A stretch of 64,000 nt of DNA from Floccularia luteovirens. Taxonomy: Eukaryota > Basidiomycota > Agaricomycetes > Agaricales > Squamanitaceae. Of the stretch, positions 34,561 through 47,257 are shown piece by piece. The DNA is taken from the NCBI GenBank assembly GCA_009739215.1, contig VSJF01000001.1:1550001-1614000 (forward strand), given 5' to 3'. A program made the translations under genes and the position numbers. The notes under the pieces were generated by a model. That model saw only the letters and a program-made list of their open reading frames with translations. It was not told where the DNA came from and made no database searches. Numbering within the stretch: the first letter of the stretch is position 1; every line of letters starts with the position of its first letter.

Positions 34561-37500
34561 ATGTCTCTCCATCATCATCTCCCGTCTCTCCCTTCGTTGC
34601 CTCCTCTTGAGCTTTCCTCTCAGCTCGAAGCTATTCACTCGTCGTCGCTCCCTCAATCTCTCAGAAAGTCCCTCTCGGTCGATTCATTCGCCTCTCACGC
34701 AAAGGATTCACACACTCAACCATCTCTTCGTCCAAACCGAGGTAACACCACTTCCACACCATATCCTCCCCGCGGTCTCTTGTCTACCCTATCAAATGAT
34801 CTAAATAACTTCCAATCTCAACCGATTCACTCACTCCATTCCTCTGCCGAGAACGAAGAGCCCTCCGCGTCTCTCGTCGATTCAGACGTTGAACGATCAG
34901 AACCTCTAAGTAGTCCTACCGAGCGCTTCCGCAGTCCTTCCTTAAGAGCTCACGACCCCCAGCGATCAAGTCTCCGCGGCGGTCTTCTTCCTTTGCCATC
35001 TAGAGCCCCTGCTCCCTCTACTCCATCAACTCCCACTAGTATGCTCAAGACTTCCTCAAGTTCTCACAACCTCGTCGATTTGCCGCGACAACGATCTGCC
35101 TCTTCTGTTCACATACCCCCAAAGCGAGCCACGCATATAAGTTCTGCTGACTCCGGTCGTGCTCGAAGTGGAAGCTTGGGTGTTTCCTCTGCTGCTCCTG
35201 GGAAGCGCATCCAAATCGACACGCAAAAGTCTTTTGTACGTTCCTTAACTAGGTTTCAAAGTGTCCTCACCCAATCTTTATGACACGTCTAGCATGAAAC
35301 AATTCGGCACAGTAAACCTGTCACCTTGGTCGTTATTGGAAGTAAAGGTAGCGGAAAGTCAACTGTCATCAAAAAGGGTCTGTCAGGCTATGGTCTCTCT
35401 GAGCCTTCTGTCCTACAAGAACAAGGTATTTCACCCAGGCGCTCTACATCTTGTGAGTAAATCACATCGAATTATGTTTGTTTGATATTCTTATTTTTTT
35501 TTATAGATACGCTTCGAACCGGCAAGGTTTCTCAGCCTGACCTATTATGCGCATTATATGTTGTCGAAGTGGACGTCCAAACTTCTGACGTTGACCCAAG
35601 TCTTCAGTATGATGTCGAGTGGCCAGACGACTCACCCCCAGTTGATGGTGCTATCATTTGTTACGACTCTTCTGATGCAAATTCCTTCAAGCCAGTCATT
35701 GGACTGATTAGTAAGTATTTATTTATCTGACATGGTTCTCTGTCAGTTTACAATGATTGTTACAACAGAAGGATACCTTGCTAAGCATGTACCTATAATC
35801 CTTCTTGCATGTAAAGCAGATTTGCATAGGCTGGTCGACCCAGACAAGGCGTCTATAGAAGTGGAGAGACTTGATGTGGGCCTTGTTGAAGTCACAAATG
35901 CAAATGACCTAGGAAAACTCAAGATGAGGCATTCATTTGACTTCGTCTTGAAGGCAGTTTTCAGAGAGCGCAGTGTGTTTTATTTGTACAACTATATCAT
36001 TTACTTTCCTGCTGACGCCCAATCAAGGGATGCAAAAGTTGAAGGATTCGGAAGGTAGCTTTCGCAATCCTGCCTCTCCTGACATTCTTTTTCAACCCCA
36101 GCCTTGGGAGGGCTCACGCACTAATACTCCGACTGCATCCTCATCCAGACAATTACAGGAATCTATACCCAGCCCAACAAGCTCACACCCCATATCGCAT
36201 AGTGTTACTCCTGTAAACCTCCCTACACGTTCTCGCTCTATGGGGAACTTGCTGGAAGATAAGGAGAATACCCAACCGAAACTTGCCGAAAGCAGCAAAC
36301 CTACTGGTTTACGCATAGAATCAAGTACAGAATCTATGGAGGAAATGGGAAATCCAGGAAAACAACCTGAAATAGTTCCTGACCACGATGAAAAGAAGGT
36401 AGAACAAGAAAGAGAGTAAGTAATGCCTTTTTGTGTTCTAATCTGTTTGATATATGACAATTCATTAGAACGATCCTACGGCACGCGACTTTGGAAGAAC
36501 TGCTCGACAAGCTATTGTTTGTGTCCGTCAGTGGGGATGGTATGTCGGCCACTGTGGGAACATTCCGTTCTCTAACCTTATACTAGATCCATCGTTTATC
36601 AATCACTTCCTGTTGACATACCGGCGGTTTGCAACACCAAGAAGTATTCTTCTTGCCATGCAGAAACGCATGCGTGAGCTTGATAAACCCTCAAGCGATC
36701 CGATGTTTGCTTGTTTCGCTCAGATGCGGTGTGTTGGAATTATCTCTACACATTGACATGCTCTTTACTCACACCCATATTAGTATATGCTATCTTCTTG
36801 AGCAATGGATCAAATTATACCCACATGACTTTTCTGTAAAAGGCACTTCTGGTGCGCTGAACGCGCTGGTGCGATCTGTCATATCCAAAACGCATCTCAT
36901 CCACTACGGTTCTGAATTCCTTCCGTTCCTTGAGACATTTCATACTTTATCCGATACAGATGCAGCATGGGCTTTGAAGGGTGACAATTTCTACTCGGCT
37001 GATGAAAGCGACGACTCCGTTGACCTTTCAGATGACGACGAAATCGACGAGGACTTATTCTCTCCAGACCCCCAGGATTACACTTCTAAAGATCAACCTT
37101 CAACGTCTACTGATAATTCCTTGCCACCGCGGCGGGAGGAACGGAGGCAAAAGAAATCATTTCACAAGACACTATTTCCTGGATTTGCAACTATCAACCA
37201 ATCAGATGAAATACCGCCTGCAAAACTCCTAAAGGATCTTCAGAAATGTGCCCAAGATATCATGTCAATAGACTCCGAGGAGATTGCCCAGGAAATCACG
37301 CGATTGGAAGTTCAGATGTTTTTGCGTATAAGCGTTTGTGGAATTACCTTGGCAACTGAGACTTTAGTCTGATTTTTCTCTTCTTGACTACAGCCGAGGG
37401 GGTGGCTTAATTTTGCATTTACGGGGGAGGGGGAAAGAGATGAAGATGAGCCAGTGACAGCATTCAACGAAATGTCAAACCACCTTGCATCATGGTACAA

Positions 37501-38287
37501 TCTACAGCTCTGTACCATTTTTTGAACTTACTCAATCAATTTCTTGAATGCAGGGTGGGGTCACTTATTCTTTGTCATGACAAGCAGAAGAACCGCACGC
37601 GTCAAATAGAGAAGTTCATTGAGATAGCTCAACGGCTAAGGATGCTCAACAACTACTCTGCTCTGCGTGCGGTAGTCGCCGGTATAAATAGTTCAGCTCC
37701 CGCCGGTGACGAGACGATCGCCTTGTTCAAAGCAAGATATCCTGAACACTCTAAACACCTACAGTCATGGGAAGTTCTTCTTTCACAACGGCGTGCAAGT
37801 CTCTTGTATCGTATGGCTTTGAGAAATTCGAAAGGTTGCTGTATTCCTGCATTGTAAGCTCCACAAGTGTTATCCGAACTTTCATATCAGAGCCTGATAG
37901 TGTATCCCAGGGAAATCCACATGGCAGACCTACTCAAATCACACGAAGCAAATCCCGATTATCACCCAGATGATCGTACCAAGATTCATTGGGGAAAGTT
38001 CGGGATGATTGGAAGGCTTATTGATACAACAACACGTTATCAAGCACAATGTCTAAGCCATAATGATTATAATTTCCAAGATCGAAGTTACATCATGGAA
38101 CTTATTGCACGTCCTGTGATGAGCTCAAAGGTGCTTATTATTTTTCTTCTCCAGTCGCTTTGAAATTAATTGATTCCTTGGGTTGCAGTTCCAAGATATG
38201 AGACTAGGATATGACCCTCCGGACGGGAACGTTTCGTCAAACCGACTAGGAGAAATGGCGGCACTGCGTAGAATGTTTTTATGGTAG
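34561..38287 (+). CDS. RasGEF with N-terminal degenerate GTPase-like domain
   Basis: Twelve exons give 1037 residues: 34561-35235, 35293-35452, 35507-35710, 35769-35972, 36028-36415, 36469-36539, 36587-36728, 36784-37333, 37394-37494, 37554-37853, 37911-38130 and 38189-38287. A Ser/Pro-rich region (about 1-225) is followed by a P-loop domain (about 226-414): VTLVVIGSKGSGKSTVIKKG, then DGAIICYDSSDANSFKPV and IILLACKADL. A linker leads to a RasGEF N-terminal domain (TILRHATLEELLDKLLF; HFLLTYRRFATP) and a CDC25 catalytic domain (VTAFNEMSNHLASWV; RMLNNYSALRAVVAGI; FQDMRLGY). It should activate Ras-type GTPases. The GTPase-like part lacks a DTAG motif and has CKAD for NKxD, so it is probably not an active switch. 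Confidence 0.9.
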
Positions 38288-38581
38288 AAAATTCGTTTGG
38301 ATCATGTTCATTATGTTTTATGTGCCTTTCATTCCTTTTTCTATCGACCTATGTCAAAGAATACCCTAGTACTCTCTGCATTTCCCTTCTCACCTTTATT
38401 ACTCGCTATTCGCTGTCAATACCACATTTTTTGCATTTCATAACATCACTTATAGTTTAGTTGGCAATACACTTGCAGTGTCTTTATGTGTTGGTGATAC
38501 CATATGTTGCGATTTGAGTGGTACATACATACAAAACAAGAATATCAAACCAGATCAGACAATTGAGCATACTAACTCGCT

Positions 38582-41265
38582 TCATAGGGCTCCTTTTGTT
38601 TTCCGTTTATCTTTTCTGAGCATCCCTACAGAATCACTCTTCTTCGCTCTGATGCCTTCTTGGTGTGATACTTTTTGTCCTATCTCAGTCTCGAAAGCAC
38701 CTCCCTTGCGGGAAATCTTTTTCTTAGGCCTGTCAGCTTTCTTGTTTTTCTTCGGACTTTTGAAGTCCGGAAGACCGATTTTTTTGGGTCGTGCAGCTTT
38801 CTTCGCACTCCTGACCGCCGCCGCAAGTGATTTTTGGTCTCCAAGCTCTTTGTCTTCTTCCATAGCCAACTTTCGTCTCTTGGCTTTTCGTGAGAGACCT
38901 GAAAACTTGTCTCGCTTAAGCTTTACGTTTGTAGTTTATTTTAGCGCGGTGATTTTTGACAATGATGGGGAAATGACGAACTTTGGTTTGGTTGTCCTTG
39001 CCTACTTTAGAACGGTCGTTATTGGATACGTTGGTGAAACCAGCTTGGTACTCTTGTTTGCTTAGGTCTTGGATGAGGTGATCAGCCTCGCTCGTTTAAT
39101 AGAGGTACGGAATGCAGTATACCTTCAGCTTTGGATTTTTCTTTACTAGTCTGGAACCAAGTTCTTGGTGGTCTTGAGTAAATCTCGGCTTCGTGTTCAA
39201 GAATGTTTTGTCCCTTCTTCAATTCCATTTCCGCTTTCCGAATCTACATTGTTGAATGAAAACAGCTTGTTAAATATTGGAAACACGTTTCTCACCTGTC
39301 TCTCCTCTTTTTCTTCACGAATAATCTCCGCGATTTCACCTTTCAAATTGTCTAGTTTATCAACCCATTTCGGTACCACATCTGGTGGGACAATACGATG
39401 TCGGACTTGATCTTCACCAGCGCTGCGTTTAATTGCAGCTTTAAGCATCTTGCGGTCTGTTTCTCCGACCAATGTGACAGACCTATATTATGCTCGCACA
39501 TCAATTACAGTTTCTACTCAACAGTAAAATGCACGTACCGTCCCTTTGTACCGGCTCGAGCAGTCCGTCCAACTCGGTGGAGATACTGTGCGAGCTGCGT
39601 CGGCATGTCATAATTAATTACTGTTTCCACGTTCTTTATGTCCAAGCCACGAGATGCCAGGTCAGTAGCCATCAAAAAATCGACTGTACCATCCCGAAAC
39701 AACTGTAGGGCTTTGAGACGCTACAAGCAGTCAGACCAAACATAAGTGTGTAATCCAAACAACGAATACCTGTTCTTGAGTAAGGTCACCGTGCAGTTCC
39801 TCACATTTCATACCCAAAAGACTGAACACAATCCTCATTTGGTGTGCGAGCTTCTTACTTCTTAAGAACACTATAACCTTATGCCTGAACGTCCTTTTGC
39901 AAAGGGCTACAAGAAACGCAGAACGTTCGCTTTCCTTCCCAGCTCGTACGCGAACAAACTCTTGAACCAAGCCACGAGCTGTTGTCCTTTTCGGATCGAC
40001 AAATAGCCTGACGGGCTTGTTCAAGGACATTTTAACAAGCTCGTCTACAGAATCGGTCATAGTCGCGGAGAAAAGCATAGTTTGTCGAGATAACGGACAT
40101 GCTTTGATGATTTCTGCTAATTCGTCTGCAAAACCATCAGAGAGCATTCGGTCGGCTTCATCGAGTACCAAAACGTCCAGGGCATCAAGCGTAAAGGAGG
40201 GTGAATTACGGATGTGGTCTATTAATCGGCCTGGAGTAGCAATAACGATGTCTGGCCGGGCGCGTAGAGCTACTTCTTGAGCCTTTAGTGAGAGACCACC
40301 TGATTTGTGGTTGGGAAAGTCAGAATATAAGAAGAACATTGATTGTCGAAATCTTACCAACAATTAAACAGAAATTGATATCAGTATGCAACGAGAGTTT
40401 AGAGCCGACTTCAAAACATTGCACAGCCAACTCTCGGGTGGGAACAAGAACTAGACACCTTGTTGCTGCAGACTTCACTCCCTTTTCTCTATATAATAGT
40501 CTTTCCAGCATTGGGATTATGAAAGCAGCAGTTTTGCCCGAGCCTGTGACTGCATTTCCCACTATATCTTTGCCAATGAGTGCGACAGGAATGGTGGCTG
40601 CTTGAATGGGGGTTGGCTTGCTGAATCCTACTGTAGTTATTGCCTTCAATATCGGCCGTGATAGATTCATTGACAGGAAAGAATCATGCGCTTCTGCGCC
40701 AGTCATGGTATCTTCAAAGAAAGCTGCCTTCCGGTCCTTCTCTGCTTGGGTTTCCTTCTCAGACTCATCGGAGGACGATTCATAATCTTCTGCATTTTCA
40801 TCGTCATCATTGTCATCAGAAGTTGCTAAGGGGTCATCATCTTTGTCACTTTCTCCTTCGCCTTCAGTACCATCTACGCTTTCTGTATCGCCCAGTTCAG
40901 AATCTTCATCCGCGTCCCAGTCATCCTTCCCTTGATCAGCGTCCTCAGTTTCTCTTTTTCTTTTGTGGCCAAGTCTCCGACGAGATATAATATCATCAAC
41001 AGAAATAGGTTCCTGTATAACTTGAGTCTGATATGAAAATTAATTTCGAAGGGAACATACTGACTGGCTTGCTACCCGTTTTTATATAGTCTACCTTGTC
41101 TTGATGACCTTCGGTGAGAATTGTATATGGATCTCCTGATAGGTCAAAAACAAAATCTGGATCCAAAAGCGTTTCATCGGTTTTCTGTTGACCAGTAACG
41201 TCCATAGGTTTGGACATGGGAGGGTCCTCCTCATCGGATTCGATTGTCATGACATATTCGGACAT
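38582..41265 (-). CDS. DRS1: DEAD-box ATP-dependent RNA helicase DRS1/DDX27
   Basis: Eight exons (41265-41061, 41020-40358, 40299-39770, 39720-39539, 39482-39296, 39243-39123, 39067-39006, 38920-38582) give 762 residues. An acidic N-terminus precedes a full helicase core: Q motif GFSKPTPIQ, motif I AVTGSGKT, Ia [39 protein letters not shown] and [12 protein letters not shown]. The C-terminus has the DRS1 pieces [25 protein letters not shown] and [12 protein letters not shown], then a Lys-rich tail. DRS1 acts in the nucleolus in 60S subunit assembly. The last intron (39005-38921) has a weak acceptor but restores the conserved [12 protein letters not shown] join. Confidence 0.93.
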
Positions 41266-41589
41266 AGAGGTCGGTAACTTGCTCAAATGTCAGAGTCCTA
41301 ATATAATGAAGAAAAAAAGGAGGTATGTCGCGAGTTATTTCGTTATGACGACCTCAAGCTTAGCCTCAGGCTGCAATAAATTTCGTGTAGTCACGTGCCA
41401 CCAGTTTCTTCCGGGCCGAGGAAGGTATGAATTGTACTAACCTTTGCTAGAGTTTCGAAATACTCGGGCCTTTAGACTTCTCTCACTTCCTATTTTTCCA
41501 GGGCGCGTTGTCACTGCATTTATTTAAATCTGGAACATCACTAAACCATTTCGCCCCCTCATAAGGCGCAAAAAACTCGCATCTCAGCC
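41266..41589. promoter_or_regulatory. Divergent promoter between DRS1 and APC4
   Basis: 324 bases between divergent start codons. It contains one CACGTG (41392-41397) and a pyrimidine-rich stretch before APC4. No gene is seen; a shared promoter is inferred from position. Confidence 0.45.
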
Positions 41590-44500
41590 ATGTCTCAAAC
41601 AACGGCTTTTGCCTCTCTATGCGTAATACATTTATCTTCGCCCAGCCGCTTACTTCCATCATCTTGTTGCCCGGACAAAGACCTGGTGATAGTTATATCC
41701 AAAATGGGCGGAACCGACAGGATGAGTATGTGGAACTCTACCCAAGGGACCAGTATATGGGACGTAGACATCGGCGAAGGTAACGACAATGTTAATACAC
41801 GCGTCGCAGGACTTGCATGGAGTCCAGACGGTCCGTATATTTTCGTACTGTGCTTTTCGTCGTGCGGTGGACCAATTTGGCTATCTAGGTCAAAGCGTAG
41901 CCATTGCACACAATCCGGCTCGTATTTCCATCCATTCTTTGCAAGACGGGCACCTACAGCTGTCTTTGTCTGTTACCGCAACATCATTCTCACCAAAGCG
42001 AGATAACGCTATAACAGGAATCTGGTGGTTTCGTGATGAAAAGTCCATCGTTAGTTCTGCGATTCCAGATATTTTTCGCAGAGGGAGTGTAGTTGTATGC
42101 TTTCATATATTTCGTAATAAGTTACTTCTCAGCCAAATAAAGACAGGTTCCGCTCACTCATTCCTTCAAATACTGCCCCTCTTGGACAGCTTACAGGAAG
42201 ATTCTGAGAAACTGACGTCAGCATTCAATTTGTTCTACTAAGCATTCTGATGGTCATGTTCTATCAGTGCAACCGATCTTTTCGCTTTCCAAGGATCCCA
42301 AACGCGGTCAACCGCAAAATCTGTACTTCCAGATATCATAAATGAATGGCCGTCATTCTCCCCAGATCCTTATACGGCTTCAATTAATGCACACGCCCCA
42401 TCGGTTTCGAAATCCAGCAATGCCGGTGGAATTGTCCTTGACGATGTAGATACGGCAAATGTTAACAGCATCTTATGTGTAGCTGATAACTCTGGACGTG
42501 TACATTGTTTCTTAGACGGAAGCTTTCCTCTTGGAGCAATCTCTTTGAACAGCCCTGAGACCGCAATGGTCTCAATGTTGAAGCACCCAAAGAAATTCAA
42601 ATTCTTCGCGCATCGCTCCTTGACAAAACAAGATGTTTCAAGCACTGAACTGTTTCCTCTATCTATAGAAATACGATTGTTGGATCAACAAAGTGCTCGG
42701 GATCTCGCAAGACTCTCGTCATCTGCTAGGGAATTATTATGGTACACAATGCGTGCTGTAAAAGAAATGCGCGTGGCCTGGTTCGGTTCGGAGAGTACCA
42801 GCGGTGCTCGCGAATTAGGGCCAAAATGGGTGCGCGCCCTGGAAACGAAACAAAGGGAACAATTCGGTCGTAAGTACAATTTCAAGTATTCATTGGACTT
42901 TTCTCAAATGTCCGGCCGTAAGAGGAGGAACCAAACCCAATACTAGATCTCACTTGTCTCTTAGCTACTGGGCGGGCATCAGAGTCCCTCATAGATTTCC
43001 TCGGGAGTGGAGAACAAATGAGCGAGAGGGTGAGCTCGGTCTTAACTGATAAAGTGGATAAATCCGAGTTGTAGGTTTAGGGTATTCAGAAATGGGAATC
43101 GACAGTATCTGAAGCATTAATGAAGCTACGCGACTTCTCAGAAAAACGTGTTGGACCAGCTTGCCAAAGGTTGCACCTTGTACTGGATGAATTACAAGGT
43201 TGGGCACATCTGTAAGCCATACATTCGATCAGACAGCTGCTTGACCTCATGTTATCAGGCCACAATACAATTTATTCCAGCTGTCTGTTGACGAGATTAT
43301 CCAGTGCCTTCACTTGACAAGAAGAGCAATTATAATATCCAGCTGGCTAGCTGCAGTTGTACGTCGAGAACTCTCTCGTTTCAGGGAGTTCATTTCCTGG
43401 CTGCGTTTCGGTTTGTTATTTCACACATCTAGTGATCGACAGTCCAACTGTAACATTCCGTTTTCAGAGACTAGCACTGCCAACCCCCCAACTGACAGCA
43501 CCCCAATAGCGCGACACGATATTTTGGAAGTAAACAATTATTTTATGTCAGGTTTAGTTGTGAGCTCCATAGACAAATGGTTTCTCGGTCCAGCACCCCA
43601 ATTTCAGCCCCGAGACCTAGGTATCCCTGGTGAAGGTGAACTTAATTTGTCTAAAACCCTCGAGCGAGCCCGTGGGGTGGCTCTCGATCCCCAACAATTA
43701 ACCTGGAAATCAGTGTGTATTTTTTTTTTGCTTGATAAGACCCTGAGCACATTTTTGATCGGAATTCCGAAAGAATGTCACGCAAAAGGATCTCAGTCAT
43801 CTGGACAGGAACCTTGATGCATTAATACAAGAATTGGCAATACGAAGCCAGCGAGTGTTCAACCGCGCTGCAGGAGCTCCTTGCCGCTCCGCTATCGTTT
43901 CATTTGGTCATGAGTTGAACGTGCCCCAGGTGCCCAATGCAAAGCCTCCATCAAAATCAGAGTTTGGTACACCTATGCGAGAACGGATCATAATGAACGA
44001 GGTGAGTGAAAATTCTTTTGAAGTAACAAATTATCTGCAACAAAGTAGAGATGCGAGCTATTGCAACATCTTGCCGCCCGTTTGCCGGTAGAAGGACAGA
44101 ACTTATGTGAGCATATATATGTATATTTACGGTTGATTGGTATTTGCTCATAGTGTTTTACTTTGTCCAAAAGTGTTCCTAGTTCGACAACGGTTTAAGA
44201 GTGAAGCATCCCTTTTACCTTTCGAGGTTGGTGTTGTGCTTCTTGAATGCTGTCTTCCCGAGGAAGAACAAGAAAGTCAACTTGATCTTGACCTCCTCGA
44301 AGTCGAATTTTTTGACGATGAATGTGTCGTAATTGTGTATCGGCTTCGGAGTACAAACAGTAAGTGGAAGGGTGAGCGGCAGGCATGTTGGCTGATCGTG
44401 ATCGGCCATAGAATCTACATTTATTGCGACAGTCGGATACAATGACATTGAGTATCAAGACATTGGAGTTTCAGGGTACGTAAGACCACCCGCCCGCGAA

Positions 44501-44817
44501 GAATTAATGCAAAATGCGTTGGAGAGCTGGGCGGAAGGCAAGGTATGCGCGCAATAAGAACGCTTTGTTGCCGAGGTGATGTTGATGATGATGGTGTTTT
44601 TAATCGGATTGTGCAGATGCAGGCAGTTGTGGTTCCGATCAGGAGACGACGAAGATTGAGTGGGTTTGAAACAGGACAAGTAAGTATTGCGGTGAACGGA
44701 CGAATGGGACGAAGAGTTGGATGTGTTGTTGACAGGACGGGTACGGTAATGGAGTCAATTGATTTGGAAGGAGAGGTAGAGGATATGGAAGTTGCGGATG
44801 ATGGGAGGGCGGTATAA
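41590..44817 (+). CDS. APC4: Anaphase-promoting complex subunit 4
   Basis: Thirteen exons give 821 residues: 41590-41830, 41889-42094, 42143-42216, 42268-42866, 42965-43029, 43081-43211, 43259-43410, 43468-43714, 43797-44001, 44049-44106, 44183-44359, 44433-44542 and 44617-44817. The N-terminus is a WD40-like propeller (VNTRVAGLAWSPDGQSVAIA). The middle is helical: ERGIQKWESTVSEALMKLRD and DELQGWAHLPQYNLFQLSVD, followed by NNYFMSGLVVSSIDKWF, matching the APC4 long domain. The C-terminus is again beta-rich. APC4 is a scaffold subunit of the APC/C ubiquitin ligase that drives mitotic exit. The exon 8/9 join is the least certain. Confidence 0.87.
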
Positions 44818-45350
44818 AAATACCGGGCCGCGCCGGCATGGTGGGGTGGGTTGGTTATGATACTAGGCTCTAGGCAGGAGAACCGGTGGTGTAGTATGCG
44901 TTCCACACCAAAATGAGCAACCGACGTGACTTTTACCTTCTAGCTCTATATGGATATGGAGAGTGGGAAGAGAATACGGATATTGCGGTGAGAATACGGG
45001 TCGCGAGGTGTGACTTGTTGAGCCAAAAATGAATTCATAAGGGTGAAATGGAGAGTCGCTGAGGATGAATAGGAGGATATGAATGGAGATACCAATCAGT
45101 AGGAGAAGCTGGTTTCCTAAGTTCAGGTCCCCCAAACTAATCTTCGAGAAAAGCCAGGCTGTCAGTGTGAGCGCCGCACCCCTTCAGGTCAAACTTAAAT
45201 TGTCCATAACATCGGCTAAGTAGTTCGAGTTTTAAGGGCCGCGGACCCTCTCAGACGTCCTCGTGCCGTTGATTCGAATTCTTTTTTCAATGGCATTTTA
45301 AATCTCCTCTCCGTTCACTCTTTACTTTTCTGCAGAACTCTACTCAATCC
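44818..45350. other. Intergenic region with an unassigned hydrophobic minus-strand frame
   Basis: 533 bases between APC4 and the bZIP gene. On the minus strand, 45135-44863 is open and encodes a hydrophobic piece (GNQLLLLIGISIHILLFILS), but it has no ATG start (it begins at TTG) and I recognise no family. It could be an exon of a small membrane protein or chance. Confidence 0.3.
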
Positions 45351-46900
45351 ATGCCCAAGTCGTCTCTTCCTTCCCCCTCTCCACTACTCCCACCCATCAC
45401 AAAACTACAATCAGATCTACCAAGAATGTCAGACGTTGCCCTTAGAAAGAAGAAAAACGCTGATGCTCAGGCCGCTTTTCGTGCAAGACGTGCAAACTAT
45501 ATTGCTACTCTTGAAGAAACAGGTTCCGTCCCTTTTTACTTTTTGTCATCTACTCACTTTTTTGATTTTATGTAATAATTTTATCAGTCACTAGTCTCGA
45601 ATCTGTTGTTCTCCAGCTTCAGGAATCATGTCGAGAGTCTCGCAACGAGTCTCAGGAACTCCGTCAGGAAAACGCTCGTCTTCGTCACGAAAATCGTGAG
45701 CGCGAAAAATTTTGGAAATCCTTGTGGCACGCAAGGAAATCTGGCCATGCACCTGATGCCGATGATGTGCCGCCATCTTTCTCCACTGGGGGGATGAACG
45801 GCCAACTAGGAACACCCCAGTTACAACACCAATACGGAGCTGAGCACATTGGGTATCGAGCCCCAGATGATTCAGTTCTCTATGGCGGTCCCACTCCTGG
45901 ACACCATTTCCAACCTGATCAATCACCTTCGCTTGCATATGCTGCTGTGACTGAAAATGAGATGGCTAATGATGGTTCCATCAACCATCGGCTAGCTAAA
46001 TACAGCCCTTATCCATATCCGGTTCCAGGCCCTGCGAGAGTCGGGCGATGGCAACAGCAATCGATGGTGCCTACTGGCGGGGACTCCGGTGTTCCCACAA
46101 GCGCATCATCATCGCACTCACCAGTCTATACGGAGTCATCAGCGCTTAATACTACCGATTTGGGATTTGTAGGCCGATATTCCGGAGACGAACAAAAATT
46201 GGCAGTTCTAGATAACGCGCCTTATGTATTTCCGAATGGCGAGGCCAGTACACGGTCAATATCGCCAACAACATCAACACCAGGCTCTACATCTTCAACG
46301 ACGCTCACATCATCATTCCAGTTCACATTTCCCGACAATTCTTCCAATACTAATGTTAGCAATGCTACCACAAACGCAGTTGACCTGTCGTTAACGAACC
46401 AAGACCGGCCTGAGTATGACTACAGACGTCACTCCTTGCCTCACTGTACGGACTTCTCTCTTCACCCTCATGTCGTCCCTGAAATGACTCTTTCTTCCTC
46501 TGATTCTACTCGTTACTGCCTTCCAGCTCGTAGAATTGACTCAAATCCTGACCGCAATGCTGTCTTGTCTGCGACCGATAATCCTTCCAACCAAGACCTC
46601 TGTGGCAGTGATGGCGACCCGACATCTTTTTCTCAATCTCGCCGCTCTCGTCGCGGCGGCATTCCTTCTCGATCGTCACGTTCTCCTTCCCCAGGCACCC
46701 CTGCCATTTCCTGCACTGTTGCCGTAATCAAGGCCCAGGCGTTTGGAGCACTTCGCAGAACTAGGGCGCGCACTAAAAAAACATCTGAGGGTGCTGCCCG
46801 CGTCGCAATGGATGTCTTAGAAGCAAGAGGCATAGGAATGGGTGTCTCTACGGGTTCCAAGCGGCCCCGGCTCCAGGAAGACGACATCGATCCGGAATGA
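45351..46900 (+). CDS. bZIP transcription factor
   Basis: Two exons (45351-45522 and 45588-46900) give 494 residues. Residues about 25-95 form a bZIP: a basic region KKKNADAQAAFRARRANYIA containing NxxxQxxFRxRR, then a leucine-zipper-like coiled coil across the exon join (LEETVTSLESVVLQLQESC and ELRQENARLRHENREREKFW). The rest is low in complexity and Ser/Thr/Pro-rich, with a C-terminal ordered stretch (FGALRRTRARTKKTSEGAAR). The basic region is of a fungal type with Gln in place of the usual Ala. Target genes are unknown. An internal ATG before the basic region (45426) is an alternative start. Confidence 0.88.
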
Positions 46901-47257
46901 CTGAAAACTCAGCTACAATAGCATCTATAACAGTTGCTTAAAGAAGAGCTTGTATCTATAATCTTGCTTCTGGAACGGACCCTGTAGAGATTTCATGCAT
47001 ATCATACCACATTCATCTTTCCTAAACCAGCAACTAGTCTGAGCACTTGTAATATATTGTCTTGTTGTCTTGCTCATCGTAGTAATCAGTTTTGTATATA
47101 TAGTCAAGGATTATCGAATCACATATTTAACGATGCAACCTCTTATGGGAACAGCAGTAAAGTAAAACACATTCTCATTAATAAATTTTATTCTTAATAC
47201 CTCTAGTGTGAGTTAATACAGTTGAACAATGAAAGCAGATGTAAAATATACTACATG
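46901..47257. other. Convergent 3' region
   Basis: 357 AT-rich bases between the convergent bZIP and PIG-C genes. It holds polyadenylation-like signals (for example AATAAA near 47180) and no recognised gene. Confidence 0.45.

Noticed and set aside
35236..35292. Frame reading through RasGEF intron 1 (SSPNLYDTSS)
   Set aside because: It leads into the wrong frame and loses the P-loop; splicing to 35293 gives the GSKGSGKST domain.
38478..39065. A long plus-strand frame (195 codons) opposite DRS1
   Set aside because: It is the mirror of the Lys-rich DRS1 tail, whose antisense reads as Phe/Leu-rich; DRS1 motifs and intron phases settle the coding strand.
44863..45135. Hydrophobic open frame on the minus strand
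   Set aside because: It starts at TTG, has no recognised motif and no clear splice partners, so it is not called as a gene.
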